In this document: positions 8,361 to 16,850 of the stretch, in pieces | Numbering within the stretch: the first letter of the stretch is position 1 | How the letters are laid out: each line of letters starts with the position of its first letter | NCBI RefSeq assembly: GCF_014205255.1 | Contig: NZ_JACHNE010000001.1 | Location: 8,370,001-8,434,000, forward strand | Length of the DNA stretch: 64,000 nucleotides | Reading direction: 5' to 3' | DNA from: Streptomyces caelestis | GTDB lineage: Bacteria > Actinomycetota > Actinomycetes > Streptomycetales > Streptomycetaceae | Program-made: the position numbers and the translations under genes | Notes under the pieces: generated by a model | The model's input: the letters and a program-made list of their open reading frames with translations, nothing else | Database searches by the model: none | Told to the model about the DNA's origin: nothing

Positions 8361-9755
8361 ATGGCTTTCCCCGTCGATCTCCGCCGCTGCCAGATACTCG
8401 GTCTGGCCGGTACCGCCTTCCTCGCGGCAGGCGGTGAGACGGCCGGAGCCCTGCCCGTACGGGACCTCCTCCACCCGGCGTCCGCACGCGCCGCCCTCGG
8501 ACTGGTGGGGGTGTACTTCGGACTCGTCCTGCTGATCGCGGCCTGGGTGCTGCTGGGCCGTCTGGTCCGGGGGCCGAGACCGCCCGCTCCCCGCGCCCTG
8601 CTGCTCGTCCTCGCCGTCTGGGCCGCCCCGCTGCTGCTCGCCCCGCCGCTGTTCAGCCGGGACGTGTACAGCTACCTCGCCCAGGGGGCGATGGTCGACG
8701 CGCACATGGACGTGTACGCGCACGGGCCGTCCCATCTCGGTGGTCCGCTCGCCGGTGAGGTCGCCCCGCTCTGGCGGCACACCGGCGCCCCGTACGGCCC
8801 GGTCTTCCTCGCCGTCGCGGCGGGTCTGTCGGCGCTGACGCGCGGCGAGGTGCCCGCCGGGCTGCTGGGCATGCGGCTCGTCGCGCTCGCCGGCGTGGCA
8901 CTGATGGCGGCCGCGCTGCCCCGCCTGGCCCGCCACAGCGGCGCCGACCCGGCCGCCGCGCTGTGGCTGGGCGCCCTCAACCCGCTCGTCCTGCTGCACC
9001 TGGTCGCGGGCGCCCACAACGACGCCGTCATGCTGGGCCTGCTCGGCGCCGGCCTGGTGGCGGCGCTCGGCCGGTGGCCGTTCCTCGGCGCCGTCCTCGT
9101 CACACTCGCCGCGCTGGTCAAGGCGCCCGCCGTGCTCGGTCTCGCCGCCGTCGTCGTCCTCCAGGTCCGCGCGGGCCGCGGTACGGCGAAGGCCCTCGTG
9201 ACGACCGCCGTCACGGCCGCGGGGACGACCGTCGCGGCCACGGCCGCGGCGGGCACCGGATACGGCTGGATCGGCGCCCTCAACACCCCCGTCTCACCCC
9301 AGAACTGGGCTCTGACCACTCTGCTCGGCCGCGCCACCCGGGCCCTGCTGGAACACCTCGGCAGCGATCTCGCGCCCCTGGCGATCCCCGCCTGGCACGC
9401 GCTGGGCGTCGGGGCGGCCGGGGTCGCGATCGTCCTGATATGGCTCCGGCTGCGCCCACGGCCGGTATACGCGCTGGGCCTGAGCCTGGCGGCGGTGGCC
9501 GCGCTCGGCCCGGCGATCCGCCCCTGGTACGCCCTGTGGGGCCTGTTCCTCATCGCCGCCGCCGCGCCCAGTACCTCCGTACGCCACCGCATGGCGGCCG
9601 TGACCGGCGTGCTCGCGCTGTGCGTCCTGCCCAGCGGCGGCCCGGCCGACACCGGGCAACTCGTGCTGGCCGTCTCCGGCGGCGCACTCGCGGTCGTCGT
9701 GCTGTGGCAGGCCCACCAGGCCGAGCTGGCCCCGGCGCTGGGACGCACGGCATGA
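8361..9755 (+). CDS. GT-C mannosyltransferase of the MptB type
   Basis: Multi-pass membrane protein of about 464 residues resembling the polyprenol-phosphomannose-dependent alpha-1,6-mannosyltransferases MptA/MptB. The GT-C hallmark is visible in the first outer loop: PPLFSRDVYSYLAQG, with the Arg-Asp pair and then Tyr near residue 100. Other family features are GAPYGPVFLA, GAHNDAVML and IRPWYALWGLFL. At least ten hydrophobic helices alternate through the length. ATG 8361 is preferred; GTG 8352 is three codons upstream. It overlaps the next glycosyltransferase by an ATGA, so the two probably act in one glycan pathway, extending a lipid-linked or envelope glycan from outside the membrane. The acceptor is unknown. 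Confidence 0.85.
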   Translation: MAFPVDLRRCQILGLAGTAFLAAGGETAGALPVRDLLHPASARAALGLVGVYFGLVLLIAAWVLLGRLVRGPRPPAPRALLLVLAVWAAPLLLAPPLFSRDVYSYLAQGAMVDAHMDVYAHGPSHLGGPLAGEVAPLWRHTGAPYGPVFLAVAAGLSALTRGEVPAGLLGMRLVALAGVALMAAALPRLARHSGADPAAALWLGALNPLVLLHLVAGAHNDAVMLGLLGAGLVAALGRWPFLGAVLVTLAALVKAPAVLGLAAVVVLQVRAGRGTAKALVTTAVTAAGTTVAATAAAGTGYGWIGALNTPVSPQNWALTTLLGRATRALLEHLGSDLAPLAIPAWHALGVGAAGVAIVLIWLRLRPRPVYALGLSLAAVAALGPAIRPWYALWGLFLIAAAAPSTSVRHRMAAVTGVLALCVLPSGGPADTGQLVLAVSGGALAVVVLWQAHQAELAPALGRTA

Positions 9756-11137
9756 CCCCGGCCCCGCCGCGCACCGACCGCGGACGACTGCTGCTCGTGC
9801 TCGCCCTCGCCACGCTGGTGACGGTCTTCACCGCGACCGTGCCCCTGCTGCGCGACTGGTTCGATCTGCGCGTCTACCACGGAAGCATCGACAGCTGGGT
9901 CCACCACGGCGGCCGGATCTACGACTACCGCGTCCCCGGCACGCCGTACGGCTTCACCTACCCGCCCTTCGCCGCCGTCGTCATGCTGCCGATGGCCCTG
10001 CTGGACCTCCACACCGCGATCGCCGCCGCCCTGCTGCTCAACCTGGCGGCCCTGGCCCTGGTCCTGCGGCTGCTCGCGGGGCCGGACTGGCGGCGCCACG
10101 GCTGGTACGGCTGGGCGCTCACCGCCTGTGTCCTCGCGCTGTTCGAACCGCTCCGCGACACCTTCAGCTTCGGCCAGGTGAACCTGCTGCTGCTGGCTCT
10201 CGTGCTCACCGACGCGGCGCTGCTCGCCAGCGGACGCACACGCTGGGCGGGCACCGGCATCGGGCTGGCGGCCGCGATCAAGCTCACGCCGGCGTTGTTC
10301 ATCGGGCTGCTGCTGGTGGCCCGGCGGTGGCGCGCGGCGGCGGTCGCCACGGTCGTCGCCCTCGGTGCCACGGCCCTCGCGGCACTGGCGGACCCCGACG
10401 CCTCACGCTACTACTGGACCGAGGCCCTCTGGGACACCAGCCGGGTGGGCCGCCTCGGCTACGTCTCGAACCAGTCGGTGCAGGGCATCCTGGCCCGGCT
10501 GGGCGAACCGGACCGGGCGGTGTGGGCGGCGGCGGTTGCGCTGCTCCTCGTCGTGTGGGCGCTGCGGGCCCGCCGGGCGGTCGCCGCGGGGGACTGGACG
10601 GCGGCGTTCGCCCTGACCGGCCTCGCCGCCTGTCTCGTCAGCCCGATCACCTGGGTGCACCATCTCGTGTGGCTGCTGCCGTCCTTCGCCGTGCTGATCC
10701 GTACCGGGCACGCCCGGATCGCGGGCGCCCTGTACGCGGTGCTGTGCACCAGCGTGGTGTGGCTGTGGTTCGACGACGCGTCCGGCGTCGACGGGTTCCT
10801 GGGCGGCAACTCCTACGCCTGGATCACCCTGGGCCTGCTGCTGTGGCTGCCGGCCGGTCAGCAGTCTCCGGACCGGCGGACCGGCAGCCGCAGCGCCAGC
10901 ACCACGACCGCCGCACCCAGCCCGGCGGCACCCGCGATCAGCCCCGCGTTCGTCCAGGCGGAGTCGGCTTCCTCCGGCACGGCGGCCGCGACGGCGGGCG
11001 GAGTCGGCGCCGCCGGTCGCGCGGCGGGCCTCGACGCGTCGAGCGAACCCACCGGAGCGACCCGGCTGCCCGCCCCGAACCCCCAGTCGAGCAGCGAGCG
11101 GGCCTCCTCGTACACCGCGGAGGCGCCGCCCTTCTGA
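9752..11137 (+). CDS. GT87 (DUF2029) polyprenol-linked glycosyltransferase with an antisense-derived tail
   Basis: Integral membrane GT-C enzyme of the GT87/DUF2029 family, related to mycobacterial PimE and arabinofuranosyl- or mannosyltransferases. Visible elements are the early loop WFDLRVYHGS with the catalytic-type Asp, TYPPFAAVVMLP, FGQVNLLLLAL, AAIKLTPALF and the SPITWVHHLVWLLP motif. The normal protein would end near residue 370 (about 10,860). The frame stays open for 92 more codons of Ser/Ala/Pro/Thr-rich sequence lying exactly opposite the 3' end of the D,D-carboxypeptidase gene, giving a 280-base convergent overlap. The tail is probably non-functional read-through. The start overlaps the upstream gene (ATGA). 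Confidence 0.85.
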   Translation: MTPAPPRTDRGRLLLVLALATLVTVFTATVPLLRDWFDLRVYHGSIDSWVHHGGRIYDYRVPGTPYGFTYPPFAAVVMLPMALLDLHTAIAAALLLNLAALALVLRLLAGPDWRRHGWYGWALTACVLALFEPLRDTFSFGQVNLLLLALVLTDAALLASGRTRWAGTGIGLAAAIKLTPALFIGLLLVARRWRAAAVATVVALGATALAALADPDASRYYWTEALWDTSRVGRLGYVSNQSVQGILARLGEPDRAVWAAAVALLLVVWALRARRAVAAGDWTAAFALTGLAACLVSPITWVHHLVWLLPSFAVLIRTGHARIAGALYAVLCTSVVWLWFDDASGVDGFLGGNSYAWITLGLLLWLPAGQQSPDRRTGSRSASTTTAAPSPAAPAISPAFVQAESASSGTAAATAGGVGAAGRAAGLDASSEPTGATRLPAPNPQSSSERASSYTAEAPPF

Positions 11138-12033
11138 GGGTTCATCACCGTCACGACGAGGGTGCGCCCGTCCCGCCGCGCCGCCGCGACGAGCGTGCTG
11201 CCCGCCTTGCTGGTGTAGCCGTTCTTGATGCCGATCAGCCCCCGGTACGGCTTCACACCACGGGCGCCGCTCAGCAGCCGGTTGGTGTTGCGGATCGGGT
11301 ACGACCAGCGTCCGCCGCCCGGGAACCTGGCCTCTACGGTGGCGCAGTACCGTGCGAAGTCGGGGTTGCGCAGCCCGGCCCGGCCGAAGACCGCCAGATC
11401 GAACGCCGACGACACCTGGCCCGGAGCGTCGTAGCCGTCCGGGGAGACCACGCGCGTGTCGCGGGCGCCGAGGGACCGGGCCTTGGCCTGCATGCGCTCG
11501 GCCGTGGCCCGCCAGCCGCCGTTGAGTTCGGCCAGGACGCGCACCGCGTCGTTGCCGGAGTTGAGGAAGACGCCCCGCCACAGGTCGGCGACCCGGTAGG
11601 TACGGCCCTCGGTGACCCCGACCAGGCTGCTGCCGGCCCCGACGCCCCGGAGTTCCTCCTCGCGGACCGTGTGCCGGATGCCTGCCGGCAGCGTGGGCAG
11701 CACGGTGAGCGCGAACAGGGTCTTCAGGGTGCTGGCCGGGGGCAGCCTGCGGTGCGCGTTGTGGGCGGCGAGCACCTCGCCGGTGCCGGCGTCGGCCACC
11801 AGCCAGGACAGCGCGGAGGTCTCGGGGAAGCGGGGTGCCCCGGCGCGCGGCCGGACCTGGGTGCCGGGACGGTACAGCAGCGAGGGGTGCGGGGCAGCCG
11901 CCCTCGGCACGGCCGGCGGACTGGGTTCCGCCCCGCCGGAACCGGCCGCCGCGGCGGGCATCACGGCCAGAAGGCCTGCCGCGCAGAGCGCACAGGCCGA
12001 CACGGCCACCCGAGAAGAGAATCCGAGGATCAC
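10858..12033 (-). CDS. D-alanyl-D-alanine carboxypeptidase, peptidase family S11
   Basis: Exported penicillin-binding protein that trims the terminal D-Ala from peptidoglycan stems. From GTG 12033 it has 391 residues: a signal peptide (residues 1-30, VAVSACALCAAGLLAV, cut after AAAA), then the S11 motifs SxxK (Ser101-Lys104 in ASTLKTLF), SGN at 159-161, and KNG at 270-272 where most members have KTG. A C-terminal hydrophobic helix near 365-385 followed by Arg residues would anchor it in the membrane, after a Pro/Ala-rich linker. An in-frame ATG far upstream (12264) would bury the signal peptide and is rejected. Its 3' end overlaps the convergent glycosyltransferase. Confidence 0.87.
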   Translation of the reverse strand: MILGFSSRVAVSACALCAAGLLAVMPAAAAGSGGAEPSPPAVPRAAAPHPSLLYRPGTQVRPRAGAPRFPETSALSWLVADAGTGEVLAAHNAHRRLPPASTLKTLFALTVLPTLPAGIRHTVREEELRGVGAGSSLVGVTEGRTYRVADLWRGVFLNSGNDAVRVLAELNGGWRATAERMQAKARSLGARDTRVVSPDGYDAPGQVSSAFDLAVFGRAGLRNPDFARYCATVEARFPGGGRWSYPIRNTNRLLSGARGVKPYRGLIGIKNGYTSKAGSTLVAAARRDGRTLVVTVMNPQKGGASAVYEEARSLLDWGFGAGSRVAPVGSLDASRPAARPAAPTPPAVAAAVPEEADSAWTNAGLIAGAAGLGAAVVVLALRLPVRRSGDC

Positions 12034-12297
12034 ACGATCAACGTAGAAACGGATGTGCTCCGCGCCGCGGCGACCGGGCCGCTCACCACGCGCGAGCACC
12101 CGGATGCCGCACGCGCGGCCGACGGAGGCGGCGATGATCGCGACGCTCGCGCAGGCGGAGATGAACGTGCGCGTCATGCCCGTCAAACCCGCGTTTATCG
12201 GGTCCTGATGTCCCCGGCCTACGATCGCCGGGCCGGACCTGCCGAACCAAGGCTGTCGTATCACCGTACGAAAGCCGAGTCAGAGGGGGACGACGAC

Positions 12298-13305
12298 ATG
12301 CTCCGCATCCACTTCAGCGACGGGGATCTGGCGCGCACCAGGGTCGCCGCCGCACCTGATCCGGTGTGGGAGATCGCCGCGAGTCTGCACCGGTTACAGT
12401 CCCGCAAAGGGCGCTGGGCCTATGCCGAGTGGTACCGCACGGCCCGGCAGCAACTGCGCGAGAAAGGGCTGGAGCAGGTCCTGCGGAATGTCCTGCTGCC
12501 CCTGTATCCGAGGGCCGCGTACTTCCCGGACTTCCTGACCCCGGCCGACGCGGTGGGCGACCTGGACGCGGGCATGGATTCGATCGTGGCCACCCCTCCA
12601 CGACGCATCCTGGTGGAGATGGCCGTCCTCGACCGGACGGTGGGTGCCCCCGCCTGGGCCGGGCAGCTGACCGGGCTGGAAGCGCGCAAGGAGTTCGTAA
12701 GGATGCTGCGCGCGTACCACGACGCGGTCGTCGCCCCGTACGAGGAACAGGCACAGGCCCGGATCGAGGCGGAGCGAGCGGCACGCTGCCGCGGGCTCCT
12801 GGACGGCGGGGTCGAGGGCATGCTCTCCGGACTCGGGCCCATGCTGCGCTGGCGCCCTCCCGTCCTGGAGGTCAGTTATCCCAGGCAGACCGCCGACCGG
12901 GACCTGTACCTGAGGGGCCGTGGACTCACGCTCGTTCCCTCGTACTTCAACTGGGGCGAGCCGGTCGCCTTCGCCGATCCGCAACTGCCGCCCGTGCTCT
13001 GGTACTCGCTGCTCCACGAGCCGGGCTCGCCGGGCACCCCGTGCCGTGCCGACTCCGCCGACGGGCCCTTGACCACCCTCCTCGGCCGTGCTCGCGCGGT
13101 CGCGCTGCGCGCCGCCGCCACCGGCGCCACGACCGCCGAGATGGCCCGTGCCGCCGGTGTCTCGGCGCCCTCGGCCAGTCGCCATGCCACCGCGTTGCGC
13201 GACGCGGGGCTCATCACCACCGTCCGGCACGGCCCGGCCGTACTGCACACCCTCACGCCTGCGGGGGCGTCCCTGCTCCGGGCGGGCACGGGCAGACCCG
13301 GCTGA
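12298..13305 (+). CDS. DUF5937 / ArsR-type winged-helix transcriptional regulator
   Basis: A 335-residue regulator starting at ATG behind GAGGGGG. The first 230 residues match in style the DUF5937 effector region of Streptomyces regulators (HFSDGDLARTRVAAAPDPVW at the start; TLVPSYFNWGEPV later). The C-terminal 70 residues form an ArsR-like winged helix: residues about 265-330 include RAAATGATTAEMARAAGVS followed by the recognition helix and a short wing with VLHTLTPAG. Ligand and targets are unknown. It converges on rho with a 16-base gap that lies within a hairpin. Confidence 0.8.
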   Translation: MLRIHFSDGDLARTRVAAAPDPVWEIAASLHRLQSRKGRWAYAEWYRTARQQLREKGLEQVLRNVLLPLYPRAAYFPDFLTPADAVGDLDAGMDSIVATPPRRILVEMAVLDRTVGAPAWAGQLTGLEARKEFVRMLRAYHDAVVAPYEEQAQARIEAERAARCRGLLDGGVEGMLSGLGPMLRWRPPVLEVSYPRQTADRDLYLRGRGLTLVPSYFNWGEPVAFADPQLPPVLWYSLLHEPGSPGTPCRADSADGPLTTLLGRARAVALRAAATGATTAEMARAAGVSAPSASRHATALRDAGLITTVRHGPAVLHTLTPAGASLLRAGTGRPG

Positions 13306-13316
13306 CGTGACAGCCG

Positions 13317-13335
13317 TGCCCTCAGTCCGAGGGCA
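13317..13335. terminator. Bidirectional hairpin between the DUF5937 regulator and rho
   Basis: TGCCCTC and GAGGGCA form a perfect seven-pair stem around AGTCC. The stem includes the rho stop codon and lies 12 bases after the stop of the convergent gene, so it could serve both transcripts. Confidence 0.5.
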
Positions 13336-14464
13336 GCGTCGGCTGGATGCGCCGTAGGAACGTCGCGTTGTCCGGGGTCTCGCGCATGCGTTCCAGGAGG
13401 GTCTCCAGGGTGCCCTGTCCGTTCCGGTTCTGGAGCACGCGCCGCAGGCCGTGGACGGCCGCCAACTCGGCCGAGGGCAGCAGGAGTTCCTCGCGGCGGG
13501 TGCCGGAGGGGATGATGTCGACGGCCGGGAAGACGCGCTGGGAGGCCGGTTCGCGGCTCAGGCGGAGCTCCATGTTGCCGGTGCTCTTCAGCTCCTCGAA
13601 GTAGAAGTCGTCGGCCCGGGAACCGGTCTCCACCAGCGCCGTCGCGAGGATCGTGAGGGAACCGCCCTCCTCGGCCGACCGGGCGGCACCGAAGAACCGC
13701 TTGGGTCCGGTCAGCGCGGACGCGTCGACGCCCCCGGTGAGGATGCGGCCTCCGGAGGCGGCCGCGTTGTTGTGCGCCCGGCACAGCCGGGTGAGGGAGT
13801 CGAGGAGGATCACGACGTCCTCGCCCGCCTCGACGAGCCGCTTGGCCCGCTCGATCACGAGCTCGGCGAGCGCGATGTGCTGCTTGGCGCTCCGGTCGAA
13901 GGTCGAGGCGTACACCTCGCCCCGCACGCAGCGCCGCATGTCGGTGACCTCCTCGGGCCGCTCGTCGAGCAGCAGCATCATCAGCCGGCACTCGGGATGG
14001 TTGCCGGTGACGGCGGCCGCGAGCTGCTGGAGGATGACGGTCTTGCCGGTCTTGGGCGGGGCCACGAGAAGCCCGCGCTGGCCCTTGCCGACCGGTGCGA
14101 TCAGGTCGACGACCCGACCGGCCAGCCCGGCGGCCGGATGTTCGAGGCGGAGCCGCTCATGCGGGTGCAGGGGCGTCAGGTCCCGGAAGTGGCGTCGGCC
14201 GCGCGGTGTCCCGGGCTCGCGGCCCTCGACCCGTACGACGTCGGTCAGGCCGGACCGGTCGCCGCGCACGCCCTCGACGAGGTCGCCCTTGCGCAGGCCG
14301 TACCGGCGGATCAGCGCGGGGGAGACCGAAGGATCGGCGGGCGAGGGCTGGCAGTTCTCGGCGCGCAGGTGCCCCTTGCCTCCCGTGTCGATGTCGAGGA
14401 CGCCGGTCACGGTCTGGGCCTGGGGCTGCTGCCGGGTGGCCGGGTTTTCGAGTGTGGTGGTCAT
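13322..14464 (-). CDS. Short Rho-type transcription termination factor (second Rho paralogue)
   Basis: RecA-fold RNA helicase of the Rho family, 380 residues from ATG 14464, placed by AAAGGA nine bases upstream. A cold-shock-type RNA-binding region spans about 19-75 (GVLDIDTGGKGHLRA, SPALIRRYGLRKGDLVEG). The motor has Walker A APPKTGKT at 135-142, the catalytic LDERPEEV at 166-173, Walker B VVILLDSLTR at 217-226 and the conserved RNA-contacting loops through GGVDASALTGPKRFFGAARS. The main Rho of Streptomyces is much longer, with an N-terminal helical domain and a large basic insertion; both are missing here, so this is probably an additional paralogue. A long pyrimidine-rich leader precedes it. 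Whether it terminates transcription or has a special role is unknown. Confidence 0.85.
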   Translation of the reverse strand: MTTTLENPATRQQPQAQTVTGVLDIDTGGKGHLRAENCQPSPADPSVSPALIRRYGLRKGDLVEGVRGDRSGLTDVVRVEGREPGTPRGRRHFRDLTPLHPHERLRLEHPAAGLAGRVVDLIAPVGKGQRGLLVAPPKTGKTVILQQLAAAVTGNHPECRLMMLLLDERPEEVTDMRRCVRGEVYASTFDRSAKQHIALAELVIERAKRLVEAGEDVVILLDSLTRLCRAHNNAAASGGRILTGGVDASALTGPKRFFGAARSAEEGGSLTILATALVETGSRADDFYFEELKSTGNMELRLSREPASQRVFPAVDIIPSGTRREELLLPSAELAAVHGLRRVLQNRNGQGTLETLLERMRETPDNATFLRRIQPTLPSD

Positions 14465-14690
14465 GATGGTGTGTCCTTTCACGGACGGCAGGCATGGGAC
14501 ATGCGGAGGGAAGGGGAGAGAGCCGCGAGGGGAGGGACATGGGGCACGCCTCCGGCGGCGGGGAACAGCACCTCGGGTACGACAGAGCACGTCAGGGTGC
14601 TGGAAATGATGAAGAGAAGTGGAGAACCGCACCGGCGCCCACAGACAGGGGCGTGCACGAGTGCTGTTCACAGGCTACCACCCGACGAGG
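14465..14690 (-). promoter_or_regulatory. C/T-rich untranslated leader of the short rho gene, rut-like
   Basis: Read on the minus strand, the 225 bases before the rho start are rich in C and T and poor in G over long runs, for example TCTCTCCCCTTCCCTCCGC near 14503-14521 and CACTTCTCTTCATCATTTCC near 14600-14620. Rho loads on C-rich, unstructured RNA, and rho genes elsewhere are autoregulated by attenuation in their leaders. The composition therefore suggests autoregulation; no promoter was identified. Confidence 0.4.
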
Positions 14691-14711
14691 CGCCGGGGGA
14701 GGGGATGTGCG

Positions 14712-15139
14712 TCAGCGTGCGGCCAGCAGCCCGTGCAGCAGGGGAATCCGCGGTGTGGTCAGCCGCCACCAGCCGGACTCCGTACGGGCCATCTGCGGCC
14801 ACCGCGGCCAGGGAAGTTCGTCGCTTTCCCGCAGTCGCCGGACGGTCAGTCCCGCCTCCGTCAACGCGCTGACGACTTCGCCTGTTCCGTGCGTCCACTC
14901 GTAACTGTCCGTGGCGCCCTCGACGGCAGGGCCGTCCGTGTACGCGTGGGTCGCGTCCCGGTGCACGGGACCGCCGCCGCCCAGACAGTCGTGGCGCAGG
15001 AGCAGCTCCGGGCCCTCGCCCGGAGCGGGTTTCGGCCCGAGCGAGTTGAGCAGGGGATGGAACTCGGCGACGTACAACCGGCCGCCGGGGCGCAGGAGCC
15101 GGCCGACGACCTCCGCCCAGCGGCCCCAGGTCGGGCAGA
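14712..15139 (-). pseudogene. C-terminal half of a SAM-dependent methyltransferase, 5' end lost
   Basis: From about residue GRWAEVV onward the frame reads like the second half of a class I methyltransferase: GRWAEVVGRLLRPGGRLYVA, then EFHPLL, THAYTDGP, SYEWTHGTGEVVSAL and RLRESDELPWPRW. The AdoMet-binding motif I and the Rossmann N-terminal half are absent: the similarity stops at about 15,140, where a truncated PadR gene starts on the other strand. About 140 residues remain of an expected 260 or so. It is best read as the remnant of a gene cut by a deletion. Confidence 0.6.
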
Positions 15140-15144
15140 TAACC

Positions 15145-15399
15145 ATGGACGGGGCGGATCCCGAGGCCACTCGTGCGCTGGTCGAGGAGCGCGCGGCGTG
15201 GGCCCGTGGCAAGCTGGCCCGCTACGAACGCGTCCGCGAAGCCCTCCTGGCCGGCCGTAGCGAGGAGGAGTACCTGCGGGAGGCCGACCGGATCGGCCCC
15301 TACCTCACGCTGATGGGAGGCATCGCCTTCGAGGAGGAGAACCTCCGCTGGTGCGCACGCGTCCTCACGATCCTGAAGCAGCGAGCTCCTCTAGGCTGA
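15145..15399 (+). pseudogene. C-terminal fragment of a PadR-family regulator
   Basis: An 84-residue frame containing RGKLARYERVREALLAG, YLTLMGGIAFEEENLRWC and a final helix. This matches the C-terminal dimerisation domain of PadR/VirR-type regulators, where an R-x-GIAFEEENLRW stretch is typical. The N-terminal winged helix is missing, and upstream sequence in this frame is antisense to the methyltransferase remnant. An ATG exists at 15145 but without a convincing ribosome site. Either it is a dead fragment or a small protein reusing the dimerisation domain. Confidence 0.55.
15392..15397 (+). promoter_or_regulatory. TAGGCT -10 box, possible leaderless start of the next gene
   Basis: TAGGCT ends six bases before the ATG at 15404, the spacing of leaderless Streptomyces transcripts. 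No clear -35 was found at 16-18 bases upstream, and no ribosome site precedes the ATG. Confidence 0.4.
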
Positions 15400-15403
15400 G
15401 CCG

Positions 15404-16171
15404 ATGTTCAGCCCCGAAGGCCCCAGCCTGCGTGAGCTCGCCGTCCAGGCGCTGTCGTCCGTCGAACGCGGCTACGACCTCCTCGCGCCGAAGTTCGACC
15501 ACACCCCCTTCCGGACGCCCGACGCGGTCCTCGACGCCGTCCAGTCGGCCTTGCGGCGGACGGGACCCTTCGACGCCGGGCTCGATCTGTGCTGCGGCAC
15601 CGGCGCGGGCGTCGGCGTGCTGGCAGAGGTGTGCCGGGAGCGGGTCGTCGGTGTCGACTTCAGCGCGGGCATGCTCGACATGGCCCGGGAACGGGTCCGG
15701 CCGGCGGGGCCGTCGGTCTCCTTCGTCCGTGCGGACGCCCGCGCCCTGCCCTTCGGGCCCGCCTTCGACCTGGTGGTCAGCTTCGGGGCCTTCGGGCACT
15801 TCCTGCCCCGCGAGCTGCCCGGACTGTTCGCGCAGGTCCGTGCCGTCCTACGGCCGGGCGGCTGCTTCGCGTTTCCGCTGGTGGCTCCGCCCCGCCCGGG
15901 TTCGCTCGGCTACTGGATGCTGCTCGCCTTCGACCTGGTGATGCGGGTGCGCAACGCGCTGTGGCGGCCTCCGTTCGTCATGTACTACCGCGCGTTCCGC
16001 TTCGGGGACGTACGGCGTGAACTCGCCCGGGCCGGTTTCCGGGTGGAGCTCCACGCGCTGCCGGAGTTCGGACGGCGACCGGACGGCAGCCCGCGCGTGC
16101 GGCTGGTCATGGCCCGGCTGCCGGATCAGCCGGCTGTGCCCAGCGGTCGCGACGCCGTCGGTTCACCGTGA
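15404..16171 (+). CDS. Class I SAM-dependent methyltransferase
   Basis: A 255-residue cytoplasmic methyltransferase with motif I LDLCCGTGAGV at 60-70, the acidic ribose-binding VGVDFSAGMLDMAR near 81-94, motif II/III RADARALPFGPAFDLVV and RAVLRPGGCFAFPL after it. The C-terminal 100 residues are rich in aromatic and basic residues, probably the substrate-binding part. The substrate is unknown. It is the only intact gene in the decayed stretch between the rho leader and the serine hydrolase, and its 3' end overlaps the end of a broken regulator on the other strand by nine bases. Confidence 0.85.
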   Translation: MFSPEGPSLRELAVQALSSVERGYDLLAPKFDHTPFRTPDAVLDAVQSALRRTGPFDAGLDLCCGTGAGVGVLAEVCRERVVGVDFSAGMLDMARERVRPAGPSVSFVRADARALPFGPAFDLVVSFGAFGHFLPRELPGLFAQVRAVLRPGGCFAFPLVAPPRPGSLGYWMLLAFDLVMRVRNALWRPPFVMYYRAFRFGDVRRELARAGFRVELHALPEFGRRPDGSPRVRLVMARLPDQPAVPSGRDAVGSP

Positions 16172-16850
16172 CGCCCCGGCCGTGGCGGGCGTCGCCGTCC
16201 GGTTCGGCAGGGCGAACGCGTAGGCCGGCGCGTCCTGTTGGGCGTCCACGACGCGGTCGGTGACCTCCAGCGGACGCGTGTACTGGTCGTGCACGCGCCG
16301 CGTGACCCGCACCGACGGCGTGCTCGCGAGGCGGGTGAAGACGTCGCGGTGGTGCAGGGTCGGACCGGCCCGGCGCATCCAGTCGTACGCGCGCCGCAGT
16401 TGCGCGGCGGCGGTGCCGTCGGCGCGGTCGCGGATGGGGGCGCCTCCACGCCGTTCAGGCAGTGGGGGAGGGTCAGCTCCTCCACCTCCGCCAGTGCCAC
16501 GGCGGAGAGGACGTCACGGCGGTACGCAGCCCGCTTCCGTACCGGTAGCGGGGGTCAGGGTCGGACGGCCCGGGGCCGGTCCCAGGGCCTCGGCGTGGTC
16601 CGGCGGGGGCGGCTCCCAGGCGACGGTGGCGCGGGCCACCGTGCCCGGGGTCGCGGCCCGGGCGCCGACCGGGAAGGTGAGCGACGCCGGGGTCTCGACC
16701 GGCAGGCCGGGCAGCGTGGTGTGGCTGCCGCGCCGGTCGGTGGCGACGAGACCGTCGCGGCGCAGCAACTCCAGCGCCTGCCGTACGGTCTCCCGGCTGA
16801 CCCCGAAGTGCCCGGCCGGCCGCCGTTCGCCGGGCGGTCTTCGTCTGAAT
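16163..16850 (-). pseudogene. Frameshifted GntR/HutC-type regulator with UTRA domain
   Basis: Pieces of one regulator are spread over three minus-strand frames. Near 16840-16740 the winged-helix part reads PPGERRPAGHFGVSRETVRQ then ALELLRRDGLVATDRRGS, with an internal loss where PSERELA would be expected. A linker follows until a stop at 16514. A second frame continues with the UTRA start (RRDVLSAVALAEVEELTLP near 16520-16464). A third ends with the UTRA C terminus, VFTRLASTPSVRVTRRVHDQ and ALPNRTATPAT, to a stop at 16163. The first helices are missing too. At least two frameshifts and one deletion make it inactive. Confidence 0.7.

Noticed and set aside
8672..10099. Long minus-strand frame opposite the MptB-like gene
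   Set aside because: It has no family motifs and mirrors the codon bias of the well-supported glycosyltransferase genes.
12034..12264. Start of the D,D-carboxypeptidase at 12264
   Set aside because: It would put 77 residues before a clear signal peptide.
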